Below are positions 1 to 10,229 of a stretch of 64,000 bases of DNA, one piece after another. Origin of the DNA: Ascarosepion bandense (taxonomy: Eukaryota > Mollusca > Cephalopoda > Sepiida > Sepiidae); the NCBI GenBank assembly GCA_037127315.1, contig JBBBDQ010000330.1, forward strand, positions 2,397,001 through 2,461,000, given 5' to 3'. The translations under genes and the position numbers were made by a program. Within the stretch, counting starts at the first letter, position 1. The number at the start of each line of letters is the position of its first letter. Below the pieces are notes generated by a model, which searched no databases, was not told where the DNA came from, and saw nothing but the letters and a program-made list of their open reading frames with translations.

Positions 1-372
1 GCATCACAATTCTGAAAAGCACATGAAAATGTCACAGTAAAATATATGGAAAAAAGGTAGGGGCAGGAATATCTCCTTGCTTTACACCATTATCAATTGC
101 AAAAGACTCCGATAAAATACCGTTGAAATTTAAAATACTCTTCATGTTCCGATGTAAATCACAAAACATTCGGACAAAGCCAGAAGAATATCCTAATTTG
201 CCAAGAATGGTCTAAAGAGCCTCCCTATAGACGGTGTTGAATGCTTTGCTGAAATCAAGGAAAACCAGATAGAGAGGAATCAGATGTTTTATGAATTTCT
301 TCTACAACTGACGTGTTGAGAAAAACATCCATGGTTTTACGACCTGCTCGGAATCCATTTTGACTTTCAAAG
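1..372 (-). pseudogene. Non-LTR reverse transcriptase fragment, family A
   Basis: Read on the minus strand, this is the middle of a non-LTR retrotransposon reverse transcriptase. From about 350 downward it shows an NGFRAGR motif, then a degraded FSKAFNTV-like region (the catalytic F/YxDxxKAF block) at about 265-235, and then DNGVKQGD at 99-64. Stops and at least one frameshift break the frame, and the copy runs off the left edge of the window. The RT would have copied element RNA into DNA at the target site. The motifs are seen directly. Placement in the lineage whose proteins end in C2H2-like fingers is from family knowledge. It is not functional here. Confidence 0.8.
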
Positions 373-451
373 ATTATCAAGGGATAGATGTATTTTATGA
401 GTGATACATGTTAATTGCTCTATCTTGCCAGATGCTTGCCGTCTTTTCTTC

Positions 452-712
452 TTAATCTTCATTTAGAGTAGCTTCCACTTCTCTACTTGAACGTCCATGG
501 GCTCGTAAGTGACTCTTGAGACCCATATTCAACTTCATTGGTTTCTTGCATATATGACATAAGAATTTTGTCATCTTGGTTGCGTTGAGTGCATCTGGAT
601 GCTTTATCTCTTTCTCATCTGCCACCATGTGTCTCTTCAGGCCAGACGCATATTTACAAATCTTGTTGCAGACAACGCAGGTATTGATTGCTGAACGCGG
701 ACGCAATATATA
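452..712 (-). pseudogene. C-terminal C2H2-like finger tail of a family A non-LTR ORF2
   Basis: An open minus-strand frame of about 85 codons holds two zinc-finger-like units. One is CVVCNKICKYASGLKRH and the other CHICKKPMKLNMGLKSHLRAH, both of the C-x2-C-x12-H type. Such 'GL-x-x-H-x-R-x-H' fingers are familiar as the last domain of many non-LTR ORF2 proteins with the NGFRAGR-type RT, so I read this as that tail rather than as a host zinc-finger gene. The stop is at 452-454. Upstream the frame runs into a CATA microsatellite, so the element is cut there. It lies on the same strand as the RT fragment at 1-372 but in the wrong order to be the same copy. Confidence 0.6.
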
Positions 713-723
713 CATACAGAGAC

Positions 724-742
724 ACATACATACATACATACA

Positions 743-771
<29 letters not shown>
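724..771. repeat. (CATA)n microsatellite
   Basis: About twelve CATA units in a nearly perfect run. It abuts the 5' side of the finger-tail fragment. Confidence 0.95.
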
Positions 772-773
<2 letters not shown>

Positions 774-1058
774 GCCTTTTTGAATCATGTATAAGAGTAC
801 CCGAAACAAAATTGAAGACGATGAAACAAAGTAGAAAAGCTTTAAAATGACGTGTTTCGCCGACGTGACGTGTCTTGGGTTCGTCTTTTTCAGGTTTGAA
901 AGAAAGACAAAACAGTGTGTAAGGAAAATGCATTGGTTTTTTTTAGGATAAGAGGGGTAATTAATTAAATTACTTTATCAGATCCTATGACCAGAAATCA
1001 GAAAATTGTTTATTTGCCTGATATATATTATAATCGTTGTTATCTGGCGGATTTTAAT

Positions 1059-1365
1059 TCAGCCAACTGTAAGTAAATCTGTTTTTTGTTTGTTACCTCC
1101 TTCTGTTACTTTTGCTATAGCGATTACTAGTGATATTATGTAAGGTCCTGGTTTTAATATCATGCTGTAAATGCATTTTCTTTTCAGGGAATCTTTTTCT
1201 TTCATGAGCAAACTTGCATTTATTAAGTCGAAATTGTGATTAAATGTATTGCGTTGAACTACCAGTTCGTTTAAGGTACTGTTATGCAACATATCTCAGC
1301 ACTGCTCATATAGTCTTCTAAAGTTTCTGGATGTCTCGCTGATGTAAAATACTGGGAAATTCCTG
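1059..1365 (-). pseudogene. Penelope-like GIY-YIG endonuclease remnant
   Basis: On the minus strand, positions 1363-1319 encode FPVFYISETSRNF, which resembles the YIGETSRN-type core of GIY-YIG endonucleases. After a stop, a 77-codon open frame (1292-1059) continues with HNFDLINASLL and KEKDSLKRK, which resemble the H-x-FD-x-x-NA-x-L and downstream basic segment of the GIY-YIG domain at the C terminus of Penelope-like retroelements. The catalytic Glu region is not clear. This domain nicks DNA for insertion. A related segment (GHNFDLKNAVLIK) is at 25335-25241. Assignment rests on motif resemblance only. Confidence 0.5.
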
Positions 1366-2546
1366 GATTCTGTTTTGTATATTCATATCCCAGTTGCAGC
1401 TACCTTGTTTGGTGCTGATTATACTTTTTGTTTTAGAGGGGGGGGTTGATGAATTTTATGTTAAGGTTGGATAAGCTATTACCGATGATGGCTGTTATGG
1501 AGTTGGTATGTAGGATTAGGTGCTTACTTTTGTTAATATTGTTTATGGAAATTTGTATTTTTTGTGGATTTTCTAGGCTTTGCGTTTGGCAATACACAGA
1601 AAAAACTTGTGTATTGGGGACTTTGAAAGTATTCTTAATCTCTGCTTTGGGCAAGAATTAGCGGTTACAGATTCTCAGGGCTCTTAATTAAAAGCGAATT
1701 TTATTTTCTTATTATGATGGGTGTAGAAATATTTAAGACATTTATTATTTTTGGAAATGTCGTTAAACCTTCAGTTGTATGTCATTATGTGTGCAAATTA
1801 AAATCACATCGAGAAATGGTGAAGTATACTTTTATTCTGTTTCGATTGTGTGTTTTATCCGGTTTATTTTATCGAAATGTTATGGTAGTGGTATATCGTG
1901 TGGATATATTAATAGAGTATGGTTACTGTATTGGAAATATGTTGTATTTTGGCGGGGATACGCAGAAAGGGCTCGGATTCTAAAAATTCTAGAAAGATGC
2001 ATGCCAGTATTCGGCCCATCGTTGACCAAATTTCTGTCTATAAAAATTCCCGTTAAAAATGAAAAAATATTTTGTGATCAGACAACATATTCTTATAATT
2101 TTGGCCATTGTTTGTTGAAGGTTGATTTTTTACTTAAAAATTGTCTTAGTAAACATCTTTGGCATTTCGTGACGCGCATATTTGTATAGGGACATTTGAG
2201 CCATGTTTTTATTTTTCGTAACCAAGGATTTTAGTTTGTTGATATCGCCGGATATAGTCTTCCGATAACCAAGGAATTGTCTCTCGAGGCCCCTGACTAA
2301 TCTTTTATGTGCTTCTGTCTTTCATTACTAAACTCTATTAGCTATCTCTTTTTCCTTTATTTCTCTTATTTTTACCAAGATTGTGGTTAATTGGACGTTA
2401 ATAGCTGATACTATAGAAAAGGCATTTTCTTTCAATCGGCGAACATCTTTGTATTCTCTGACTTTACTGCTCACCATGACACGTGACTGAAACATTCTAA
2501 ACCTATTGTTGTTGCCGGTATCCAGGCATTAATGTTACCATTGCTG
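1366..2546. other. No recognised gene
   Basis: AT-rich. Open frames exist (1446-1661, 1714-1983 and 1779-2189 on plus) but none shows a domain I recognise, and composition does not suggest exons. The minus strand at 1433-1654 could be an upstream part of the GIY-YIG element, but I see no motif. Confidence 0.5.
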
Positions 2547-3366
2547 AATCTCTTACTCAAATCGTAGACTTCTCTACTCGTTTCCTTAGCAAAACCTAAC
2601 AACAGAATTCTCTACTTGACTTATTTCTTACCTCATCCTTTTGCTCTTACCGAGCTTCGCAATACTGCCCTCTTGGTATCTCTGACCACTTTGTGGTAAC
2701 TATCGATATTTTCTTCGAATCATTTATTAAATAGGAACCCCCTATCCATAAAACATCTTTCCATTACTAGAAAGCTGACTGGGATTCACTATGTTATTTT
2801 CTTTGTGACGTTCCATGGACTGACATCTTCAACTTAAAATTGAAAATTGTACCACTGAGGTTTCACGGTATGGGCGATTTCATTCCTTCTCGGAAATACC
2901 AGGTGAAACCTCAATCCACTCCATGATTCACAGTAGCATGTTCGGCCGCTATAGCATAGAAGAGCCACTTTTTTTGGCGAAATCAATGTGACAGCTCTAG
3001 TCATAACAAGTGCCTATTCGTTGCTGCTCGTAATAAATGTAAGCGAGTCCTCAAACGAGCAAAATCCCTGCTTACCGGGAGAATGAGGAACCGCATAGCC
3101 TCTAACAACTTTGGCAATGGTGATTACTGACGGCTCTGTAAATAAGCGTAAAGTATTTATTCCCTGTTCTTCAATCAATTTGCGGTGTTAACATGTAAAT
3201 AACCTCTTCCATGGTTTCTGGTATTATCTCTAACCTAGAACCCCACAGAGCATTTAGACCTGATGGTATTCCTGTAATAGACATTAAGAAGCATGTTCAT
3301 GAACTGACTCCTGTTCTCTCTCAACTGTATAATAGATGTCTCGTAGCCTTCTGTCTAGTTAATCAT
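2547..3366 (+). pseudogene. Jockey-like non-LTR retrotransposon ORF2 fragment (family C)
   Basis: Plus-strand frames joined by frameshifts give SLTQIVDFSTRF, PLGISDHFVVTIDI (end of the APE endonuclease, with the SDH motif), ADWDSLC, DVPWTDIF, PSRKYQVKPQSTP, a KRVLKRAKS basic segment, and finally RPDGIPVIDIKKHVHELTP and LSQLYNRCLVA at the start of the RT. This order (APE end, linker, RT start) is typical of Jockey-clade elements. Several stops and shifts make it non-functional. The same family appears at 10300-11200, 21722-22090, 48975-49400 and 51235-50440, each copy covering a different part of ORF2. Confidence 0.75.
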
Positions 3367-3367
3367 A

Positions 3368-3415
3368 CCTCGAAAGAGACATGATCGCCCAAGTGCATAT
3401 CAAGTACAGCAGTTA
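3368..3415 (+). mobile_element. SINE 3'-end fragment
   Basis: The string tcgaaagagacatgatcgcc, and the roughly 25 bases after it, match the 3' end of the tRNA-derived SINE at 26183-26494 and 34288-34590. It directly follows the Jockey-like fragment. Confidence 0.6.
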
Positions 3416-3429
3416 ACAGGAATATATAT

Positions 3430-4560
3430 AGAAGGTAACCAAAAAAGTTCTGTCCGTTTTTAAAGAAAAAGAAGAAAACGCTTCACAGTATGTGTAACTT
3501 ATATTTAGTCTTCGAAGTAATCGCCATCGGCATCCAGCACCTTCTGACAATGTGTCCCCAGCTGTTCTGTTCAATGCCCTTGTGGTAGAATTCGGGGGGA
3601 TGTTGACGCAAAGAAGTTCGTGAGGGCTTTGCGCGAGTCTGCTTCATTGGTGAAGGATTTCCCACGACGATGATTATCCAGGGAGTGTAAGAGGTGGTAA
3701 TCGGTTGGCGCAAGGTCAGGTTAATAAGGTGGATGGCACAAAGTCTCCCACCCAAGTTGCTGTATGATATCCCTGACCACTCGCGCGACATGCGGCCTGG
3801 CGTTGTCATGGAGGAAAATCAAACCTTTGCGATTCATCAGTGCTGGCTCCTTCTGGCGCAATGCCTGTTGCACACGTTTCAATTGCTGCAGGTATAGGTC
3901 TCCAGTGACCATTTGGCCAGTTGGTAGAAGTTCGTAATGAACCACTTGACGACCTGTCCACCAGACACAAAGTATAATCTTGCATGGGCGCATAGGCAGT
4001 CATGCGGTGTGAGGGACAGCATCCTGAGGAGAACCAATGTCTGGAACGCTTGGGAGTTTAGTACAGAACCCAATTTTCACCACTGATAAGCACTCGAGTG
4101 AATAAGAATACTGTACGGTGGCGAGAAAGCAGCGATACGCTAGCTGCCACTTATTGTCCTTTGTGGACCTCCAGCAGCGTTTGCGGAACCCACTTGCTGA
4201 GTTTGTACGTCTTACCTAGGCGGTGCAAGTGAAGTCTAACTGTTTCATCGAAAACTTTGAACTGTCTTACGAGTTCACCACACGTTAGACTACTGTCCTC
4301 TTCAATGGCCGCCTTCAGGACTCCGTCATTCAAGACCTGTGGTCGTTCACTACGAGGCTCACCATGGAGAGACAAATCTCTCGACTTGAATTTTCGAAAC
4401 CAATGCCTTGCAGTACGTTCATCCACAGCACTATCCCCAAACGCTTGACATATGCGGCGACTTGATGCAGCTGCTGATAAGCCCACTTTGAAGTCGTAAA
4501 GCAAACAGCTCCAAACGAAATCTCTAGACACTTCCATCCTCCTGACAGCTGTTCGGCTTA
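3430..4560 (-). pseudogene. Mariner transposase relic 1 (DD34D type)
   Basis: The N-terminal half is open on the minus strand at 4537-4151 (128 codons). It has a helix-turn-helix region with RTARHWFRKF, a GEPRSERP linker and KLSKWVPQTL. After a break the C-terminal half reads LSVWW-like, HYELLP, FLHDNARPHVARVVRDI, then HPPY-stop-PDLAPTDYHLL. From the D in HDN to the D in PTDY there are 34 residues, as in mariner DD34D enzymes. The first catalytic Asp (normally TGDEKW) appears lost: the matching stretch reads ISGENWVLY. The outer end near 3434 carries a mariner-like terminus. The other terminus is not clear. Relic 3 at 41219-42345 is a close relative. Confidence 0.85.
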
Positions 4561-4711
4561 TAACTGATGGTCGGGAACGGTGCGCGTGTTTTTTATAATG
4601 TCTGATGTTCCTACTTCCGGCTGTTCGAATTTGAAAACAATTGCTACACGCATTTTTATATATTTCAACTTCATTTAATGACTGATCAAAAAATGAACAT
4701 AATTTTTTGGG

Positions 4712-4835
4712 TTACCTTCTATATCTTTATACACTTTTATCGTATGTGTTTTGGGAAATTTATTTTTCATAATATTCCCTCCCTCTCTTTCTCTATCTCT
4801 TTCTCTCTCACCTCTCTTTCTCTCTTTCTCTCTCT

Positions 4836-4897
<62 letters not shown>

Positions 4898-4939
4898 TTA
4901 AAATGAGGGATGTATATATATATATATATATACACGCAC

Positions 4940-4978
<39 letters not shown>

Positions 4979-5112
4979 AAAAGATAAAAAGAGAGAAAGA
5001 TAGGTGAGAGAGAAAGAGAGAGTGAGAGAGAAAGAGAAAGAGAGGGAGGGAATATGAAAAATAAATTTCCCAAAACACATAAGATAAAAGTGTGTAAAGA
5101 TATAGGTTTAGG
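4712..5112. repeat. About 400-bp foldback (inverted repeat) around TA/TG repeats
   Basis: The left arm starts near 4712 (tatatctttatacactttta, then gtgttttgggaaatttattt and CT-rich sequence). The right arm is its near-perfect reverse complement: GA-rich sequence, then aaataaatttcccaaaacac and an anchored end near 5112. The centre holds (TA)n, (TG)n at 4871-4896 and a second (TA)n. Long low-complexity frames on both strands here are artefacts of the repeats. It could be a foldback element or a local inverted duplication. Confidence 0.8.
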
Positions 5113-6531
5113 CACTTCTATGATTTTCCATTAGGTGATGCCATAGAAATGCCAAGAACTATATCATTTATGCCCGATATCTATAGAGTCAATAGAAACA
5201 ACGTTTAGACTACTCATTAACGTGACTTAATAATGTCTTTACTAAATGGGTATGGTAGTGTCTACAGAGGGTTGGGACTTTTCTTTCTTGAAATTATGGA
5301 GACGCATGGTATTCTTTGATTTACAGTGTCACGTATGTATCAGTAATATCACTAAATATTTACTAGGACATTTTCATAGACAAATAGTACAGATAAAATC
5401 CCACGCTGAATTTTTACTACGGTCAACGACTGTTCGCTGGGCGTCGGTAGTTTGAGGGATTTTCATGTCAAGTTATAGACAAGTTTTCATGCCAAGTTAT
5501 AGGGATCAGCAACTTCCAACACGCGTGCTACACATGGCACGCTAAATAATACCCAATGACACGATTTGTTGATTTAAAGAAATCTCTGAAAGACAAAAAT
5601 TTAGAAAAGTCTGCTCCTATTCTCAACTGTTATACATCCCTCCCGAGATCTTTGATCTGTTTGAAGAAAATTGTTTTTGCTCTTCTTTCGACTTTTGGTT
5701 TAACTTATTCCTGTGAGTAAATTTTCTCTTACATGAAAGTAGTGTTAAGTCCACAAAAATGTTACCTAATACCTGAAGATTTAGAAAATTGCGTAAAACT
5801 CGAAGTAACAAAGTAGGTTGCTGATATTGAGCAATTTGCTGCGACCGTGCCAGAGCAAGGTTTCCATTAATAATAAAAACATATTTTTTTTGTAAAACAG
5901 TTTATTTCTATTAATGTGTTTACATATTATTGTATATATTACTATATAAATTATATTGTAAAAGAGGTACATTGACATTGAATTGTATAAAAATACGTAT
6001 GTTGTTGGAACACTAAATTATTTTAATGCCCTATGTCGGCACATAGTTAGCAAAAGGTTTCCGACTCCTGTATAGACCACCTGAGATTTTGACAGTTTTA
6101 ACACATTCCGGTTACGGTTAATTGTTTTCAACAGGGTCATATGAATAATGGGTCAATTGCCAGGGGATCGCATATTATAAATTAAAACATAATTTGAAAG
6201 ACAGGTGTGATTACAAAGCTTACACAGGAACAAAACCTTCGGATTTCTTGTTTAATGTCATCCCCACCTTTTTTCTCTGTTCATTCCAGTTATAAATGGT
6301 ATTCGTAAAGTTACTGTACACTTTTCTAATCATATTTATTATATTTCAGATTTCATCCTAGTATGATTTTAACAAATGAATGGCGTATATTTCTAGCTGA
6401 ACCCGAGAAGAGTGTAGTTACATTGATTAGTGCCGACAGCGTATTGATGATAAATTTTTAGATACACCTTTTCCACATCACGATGCAGTTTGTAACCTTG
6501 TTAATAATTTTTGTTAAATAAGTTACAAAGA
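5113..6531. other. No recognised gene
   Basis: AT-rich sequence with only short frames (5246-5455 plus, 5623-5978 minus), none with a recognisable domain. Confidence 0.5.
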
Positions 6532-6642
6532 CCTGATGGAGACGCTTGGCAAACTTGATATATTCAGGAAAAACATTAGAGCAATCAAGAACCTGTATTG
6601 GCAACAAACTGCCTGCATACAAGAAATGAGTTCAGCAAATGT

Positions 6643-6969
6643 CAGGCAGTCAGTTAAGTGCTATACGTGATACACGCTTTGGGCGATCATGTCTCGAAAG
6701 AGACATGGCTGACTGGGCAGAAGATTATCCCACAGTAGGTTGCCATTGCTTACTGCGGTAGACTGGTTGCTAGCCAAGGCTATAAAACCCAATCTGTCCT
6801 ATTATTTAACCTATAACTGGAGGGAAGAAACAGATTAATACCTTTCCCAAGGATATTTGCCCGTAAGTGAATGCAAAGAATTAAACTGGTATTCGAACTC
6901 GGCTCCCCGATTTGTCATTCCGTGTCAATATCCACTGACCCACAACGCACATCCGCACCATAATGCACA
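6643..6969 (-). mobile_element. tRNA-derived SINE inserted into family B RT
   Basis: Minus strand: a tRNA-like head with agtggatattgacacggaat near 6945-6926, a B-box-like gagttcgaataccag, the body around gtctaccgcagtaagcaatg, and the conserved end gtctctttcgagacatgatc. It is flanked by ttcagcaaatgt (6631-6642) and tccagcagatgt (6970-6981), which fit a 12-bp target-site duplication with two changes. It interrupts the RT frame, so it postdates that element. Confidence 0.85.
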
Positions 6970-7895
6970 TCCAGCAGATGTACAAGGATATAAATGGGTG
7001 CAAGACAATGATGTGTCTTCTCACCAGATCTTTCCCCCTTATAAAGCGGAACAATTCTGAGAGCGTTAGAAGTCTTGCCAGGATTCATCATTGTTGGCCG
7101 CAATCTGAACAGTATAAGATACGCAGATGATACAGTGCTGATATCAGACATAGAAAGTAAACTACAAGGCCTCCTACAGAAAGTAGTTACAGAAAGTGGA
7201 AAAGAAAGGCTACATATAAACAACAAAAAAAACTAGATGCATGGTAATTAGTAAAAAGTGTAGCTCAAAATGACAAATTCAAATAGGGGAGACTAAAATC
7301 AAGCAGTTACAGCAATCTAAATACCTGGGAACTGTCCTAACTGATGACGGAAAGTGCGACACTGAGCTCCGAAGGCGTATTGGTATGGCCAAAGATGTAT
7401 TCCAGAAGCTGAATAGAGTATTGAGAGACAGGAAAATTTCGCTGGAAACAAAGAACAGAGTGCTGGACTGTTATGTGATATCTGTCCTTCAATATGGCAG
7501 CGAATACTGGACAATGACAAAAGATGAAGGAAAGACTTTCAGCAGTCCAAATGTGACTCTAAAGACGGATACTGAGATACCATGGACATAACAAGTGTGC
7601 AACGATGAGGTTTTGGAGAGGATGGACACGAAAAGGAAACTGATACTTAACATTAAGAAACTACTATTGAGGTTTCTGGAAAATAATATAATGAGGAAGG
7701 AGAGCTTGGAAAATCTGATGCTACGGAACGAATAAAAGGAAGGAGAGACAACGGAAAGCTACGTGTGACATACTTGATGGACGGATGGTGGAGCGGAGTT
7801 TGAGCGAGATAACAAGAGAAGGGTTGTAAAGAGCTGCAAGGGATACAGAGATGTGGAACGCATGATCGCTTACGTATTGAAGGGACACAACACGT

Positions 7896-7936
7896 AGAAG
7901 AAGAAGAAGAAGAAGAAGAAGAAGAAGAAGAAGAAG
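7896..7936 (+). repeat. (GAA)n 3' tail of the family B element
   Basis: A run of GAA units directly after the family B ORF end. The same junction (ACATAGAAGAAGAAG-like) closes the copies at 30199 and 56208 on the minus strand, so it is the element's own 3' tail. Confidence 0.85.
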
Positions 7937-7937
7937 C

Positions 7938-8518
7938 TAAACGTTGTGGAAGGCCAGCTAAACTATCACAGTAGTTAGATATTTCTGAGCCTATGCAGCA
8001 GAAGAAAGTTATTACGAAACTTAGCGTAGCAGTCAAATATTGATCTTGGAACTGCTCATAAGGCCGTCAAACAAAAATCAAGACTTTTCCCAAACAAAAT
8101 AATGTCCTTAAACTAACTGATCATGAAAAGTGGCTGTATCGGTGGTAAATGGACGTCAATTTCAACATTGTTTATAAGTTCATTTATATTATCCTCCTGT
8201 GTTCTATATTGAAAGATATATGTTAATAAAAAATATAAGTATATAGTGACTTTCCGAAAATCTGTACATGTTAGACGCATACTGTTTCATATTCAGTGAC
8301 TCCACTTATTGATTTTAACCCTACAAAATGTTCTGTTCTTACAGATTGTTATCTTTAATGCATCTTTTATGCATTTTGTAACTCGGTCCTTCTTCAAACA
8401 TTGGCTCACCATAGATAAGTTACTTACCCATGCGTTTACCGCTAAGACGAACTATATGTCCAGGTGATCGAAGACAATCGAGTATTATCATTGTTTCGAT
8501 TGATCGAAGATTAAATTT
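7938..8518. other. No recognised gene
   Basis: AT-rich sequence without a supported feature. Confidence 0.5.
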
Positions 8519-8719
8519 TTAAGGTATATCAGTTTCAGGTGTATATGACTGGCGTTTTGTCTGCATTAAATGATCCAGGCATTTCTGGTGGAAGCGCTTA
8601 AGTGACTTCATGTATTGAGCAGATGTCGCCCATATTTCACTTTCATACTGGAGACCAAAAACCACAAGACAACTGTAAACGATGATTTTAGTATATAGTT
8701 CGTTTCCTTTTGTGAACAC
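8519..8719 (-). pseudogene. Non-LTR RT C-terminal fragment (family A type)
   Basis: A 66-codon open minus frame contains TKIIVYSCLVVFGLQYESE, then WATSAQYMKSLKRFHQKCL and DHLMQTKRQ. This matches the post-RT segment of NGFRAGR-type non-LTR ORF2 proteins (K-x-x-VYxxxVxxxLxYxxExW, then H-x-x-CLRxLL). It is truncated at both ends. It lies in AT-rich DNA with no other part of the element nearby. Confidence 0.65.
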
Positions 8720-8804
8720 ACCTAATTTTCAAAATGTTCAAAAGAGATAGCCACTTTGAAATTTCAAAATACAACTGAGAAAATATAATAAAACTTCATC
8801 TGTC

Positions 8805-9320
8805 TTAATGTATGTTTTCGGCAATCTCTTTCTCATTGACTTTTATATTCTTTTAATTGTTTTACGTGACCATTTTCATTTCTTCATTTTTTTAAAAATA
8901 AATTTCTCTATTATTTTTATTTAAATTTCTGTTTTATTTTCGATCACATTATATTTAATGGAAGTTTTTCTGGTGTGGTAAACTGGTTGGTGAGCAAAAG
9001 GGCATCATATTTACATGCAATATCACAAAGAAGTAATAGCAGCGGCCTGGGATCCCTCCACTTCTGCGATAGCGCCAATGATATTTCACAGACGGCAACA
9101 CCTTTAGTGAAGAATCCGTATCCAAACTGCGCTTGTTTTAATGTATTTGTTCGACAATCTCTTTCCTTTTTGCTTTATTTGTTCTTTTTAACGTTTATGT
9201 GACCATTTCTATTTCTATACTTTTCTTCGAATTTCTGTGTTATTTAATTTAAAGTTAATTGTCGATCACGTTATATTTAGTGGAAGCTTTCCTGGCGTGG
9301 TAAACTGGCTAATGGGCAAA
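8805..9320 (+). repeat. Imperfect direct duplication, offset about 322 bp
   Basis: Two similar stretches: gatcacattatatttaatgg at 8942 and gatcacgttatatttagtgg at 9264, followed by tggtgtggtaaactgg and tggcgtggtaaactgg. The preceding segments (ggcaatctctttctc and gacaatctctttcc, then gtgaccatttt) also match at about the same spacing. Confidence 0.7.
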
Positions 9321-9562
9321 TATATACACTTTTCAAGGATTGGGATTTGTTAGAACTTGTTAGCTACCGTGCCCATCCTCAATCCCCCTGCCCCCTTGGC
9401 CATTTTGTTCTAATAAATTTTCTGAACAACTATCGATTTCTTCCGTGTATTGAACAACTGTCAATTCCACACTTGTGTCCCTGACAGAAAAATTACATTT
9501 TAATTCTAAACACTTCTCTTTCTCTTAAATAGAATAAAAAACTTCCCTCCGTATATATATAT

Positions 9563-9632
9563 ATCTGAGTTAGTATCAGAAGCATAGTCGTTAGGCAGAC
9601 CTAACGACTATGCTTTTGATACTAACTCAGAT
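9563..9632. other. 33-bp-arm hairpin with 4-nt loop
   Basis: Arm 1 at 9563-9595 (atctgagttagtatcagaag, then catagtcgttagg) is the reverse complement of arm 2 at 9600-9632 except for one position, which would be a G-U pair in RNA from the plus strand. The loop is CAGA. A short TA run precedes it. It could be a pre-miRNA-like or siRNA-generating hairpin, or the fused ends of a transposon. Confidence 0.85.
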
Positions 9633-9659
9633 AGAGGAAGGGGATACACATCCCCCGAC

Positions 9660-10229
9660 TCGAGAAGCCTTTGTTACCCCCAATGAATCTTTTAGTCCTC
9701 ATGTATATGATCGAGTTTGCCTTAGTATCTTATTCACTGGCCGGTAGGATGTTTCAGACCCAAGAAAGAGTTATGTTGCACCTACTTCTAGGCGAACAAG
9801 ACTTATACATTCAGAGTATCGCGCCTGAATCTGAGTTATTTGTCCCCGCATTAAGGGTGCTGGAGGTAAACGTTTTGTAGGTTTTAGCTTTATCCGCCTG
9901 ATAGTCAGGGATCCGAAACTTCGAGTAACTTCAAATGCGGCTATCCTATCAGCAGGTGTACAATATCGGGTCGATTGTACTGCTATTTTGTTAATGGTTT
10001 CTAGACCGTTCAGTAGTTTCTGTCGGGGCCACTCGATGCTATGATGATGGGTACTGTTATGGCGAGTCAACCCAGGTTATTTATGCGTGCATCTACAGTG
10101 GGTATCTGTTTCACTGCCTCATATGTCATCCACAAAACTAACCAAAGCAAACACGAAAGAAATAAAATTGAAAGCGAACAAAACTATCAAACCCAACATT
10201 AAAACCCCCAGGTAGAACCTCATCTTTTT
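9660..10229. other. Unrecognised segment, locally less AT-rich
   Basis: Overlapping open frames exist on plus (9671-9880, 69 aa) and minus (10070-9771, 99 aa). Neither contains a motif I recognise. Base composition is more balanced than in the flanks. It lies between the hairpin at 9563-9632 and the Jockey-like element, so it might be that element's 5' part, but I cannot show this. Confidence 0.4.

Larger units (their letters stand above)
6532..7937 (+). mobile_element. Family B non-LTR retrotransposon relic with inserted SINE
   Basis: Plus-strand RT remains: YKDLMETLGKLDIF and [12 protein letters not shown] before a SINE at 6643-6969, then a degraded [12 protein letters not shown] block, YADDTV (7120-7137, the catalytic motif), KYLGTVLTDDGKCDTELRRR, RDRKISLETKNRVLDCY, LQYGSEYWT and the C-terminal region ending in a YVLKGHNT-like tail. 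It terminates in a GAA repeat, as do the other family B copies. Stops and frameshifts are frequent. The intact-looking relatives are at 31605-30214 and 57097-56219. It would have encoded endonuclease/RT; the clade (RTE-like) is my inference. Confidence 0.85.

Noticed and set aside
4675..5115. Long open frames on both strands (up to 146 codons)
   Set aside because: Made of TA, TG and CT/GA repeats within a foldback. Composition is Tyr/Ile, His/Thr and Ser/Leu alternation, not a protein.
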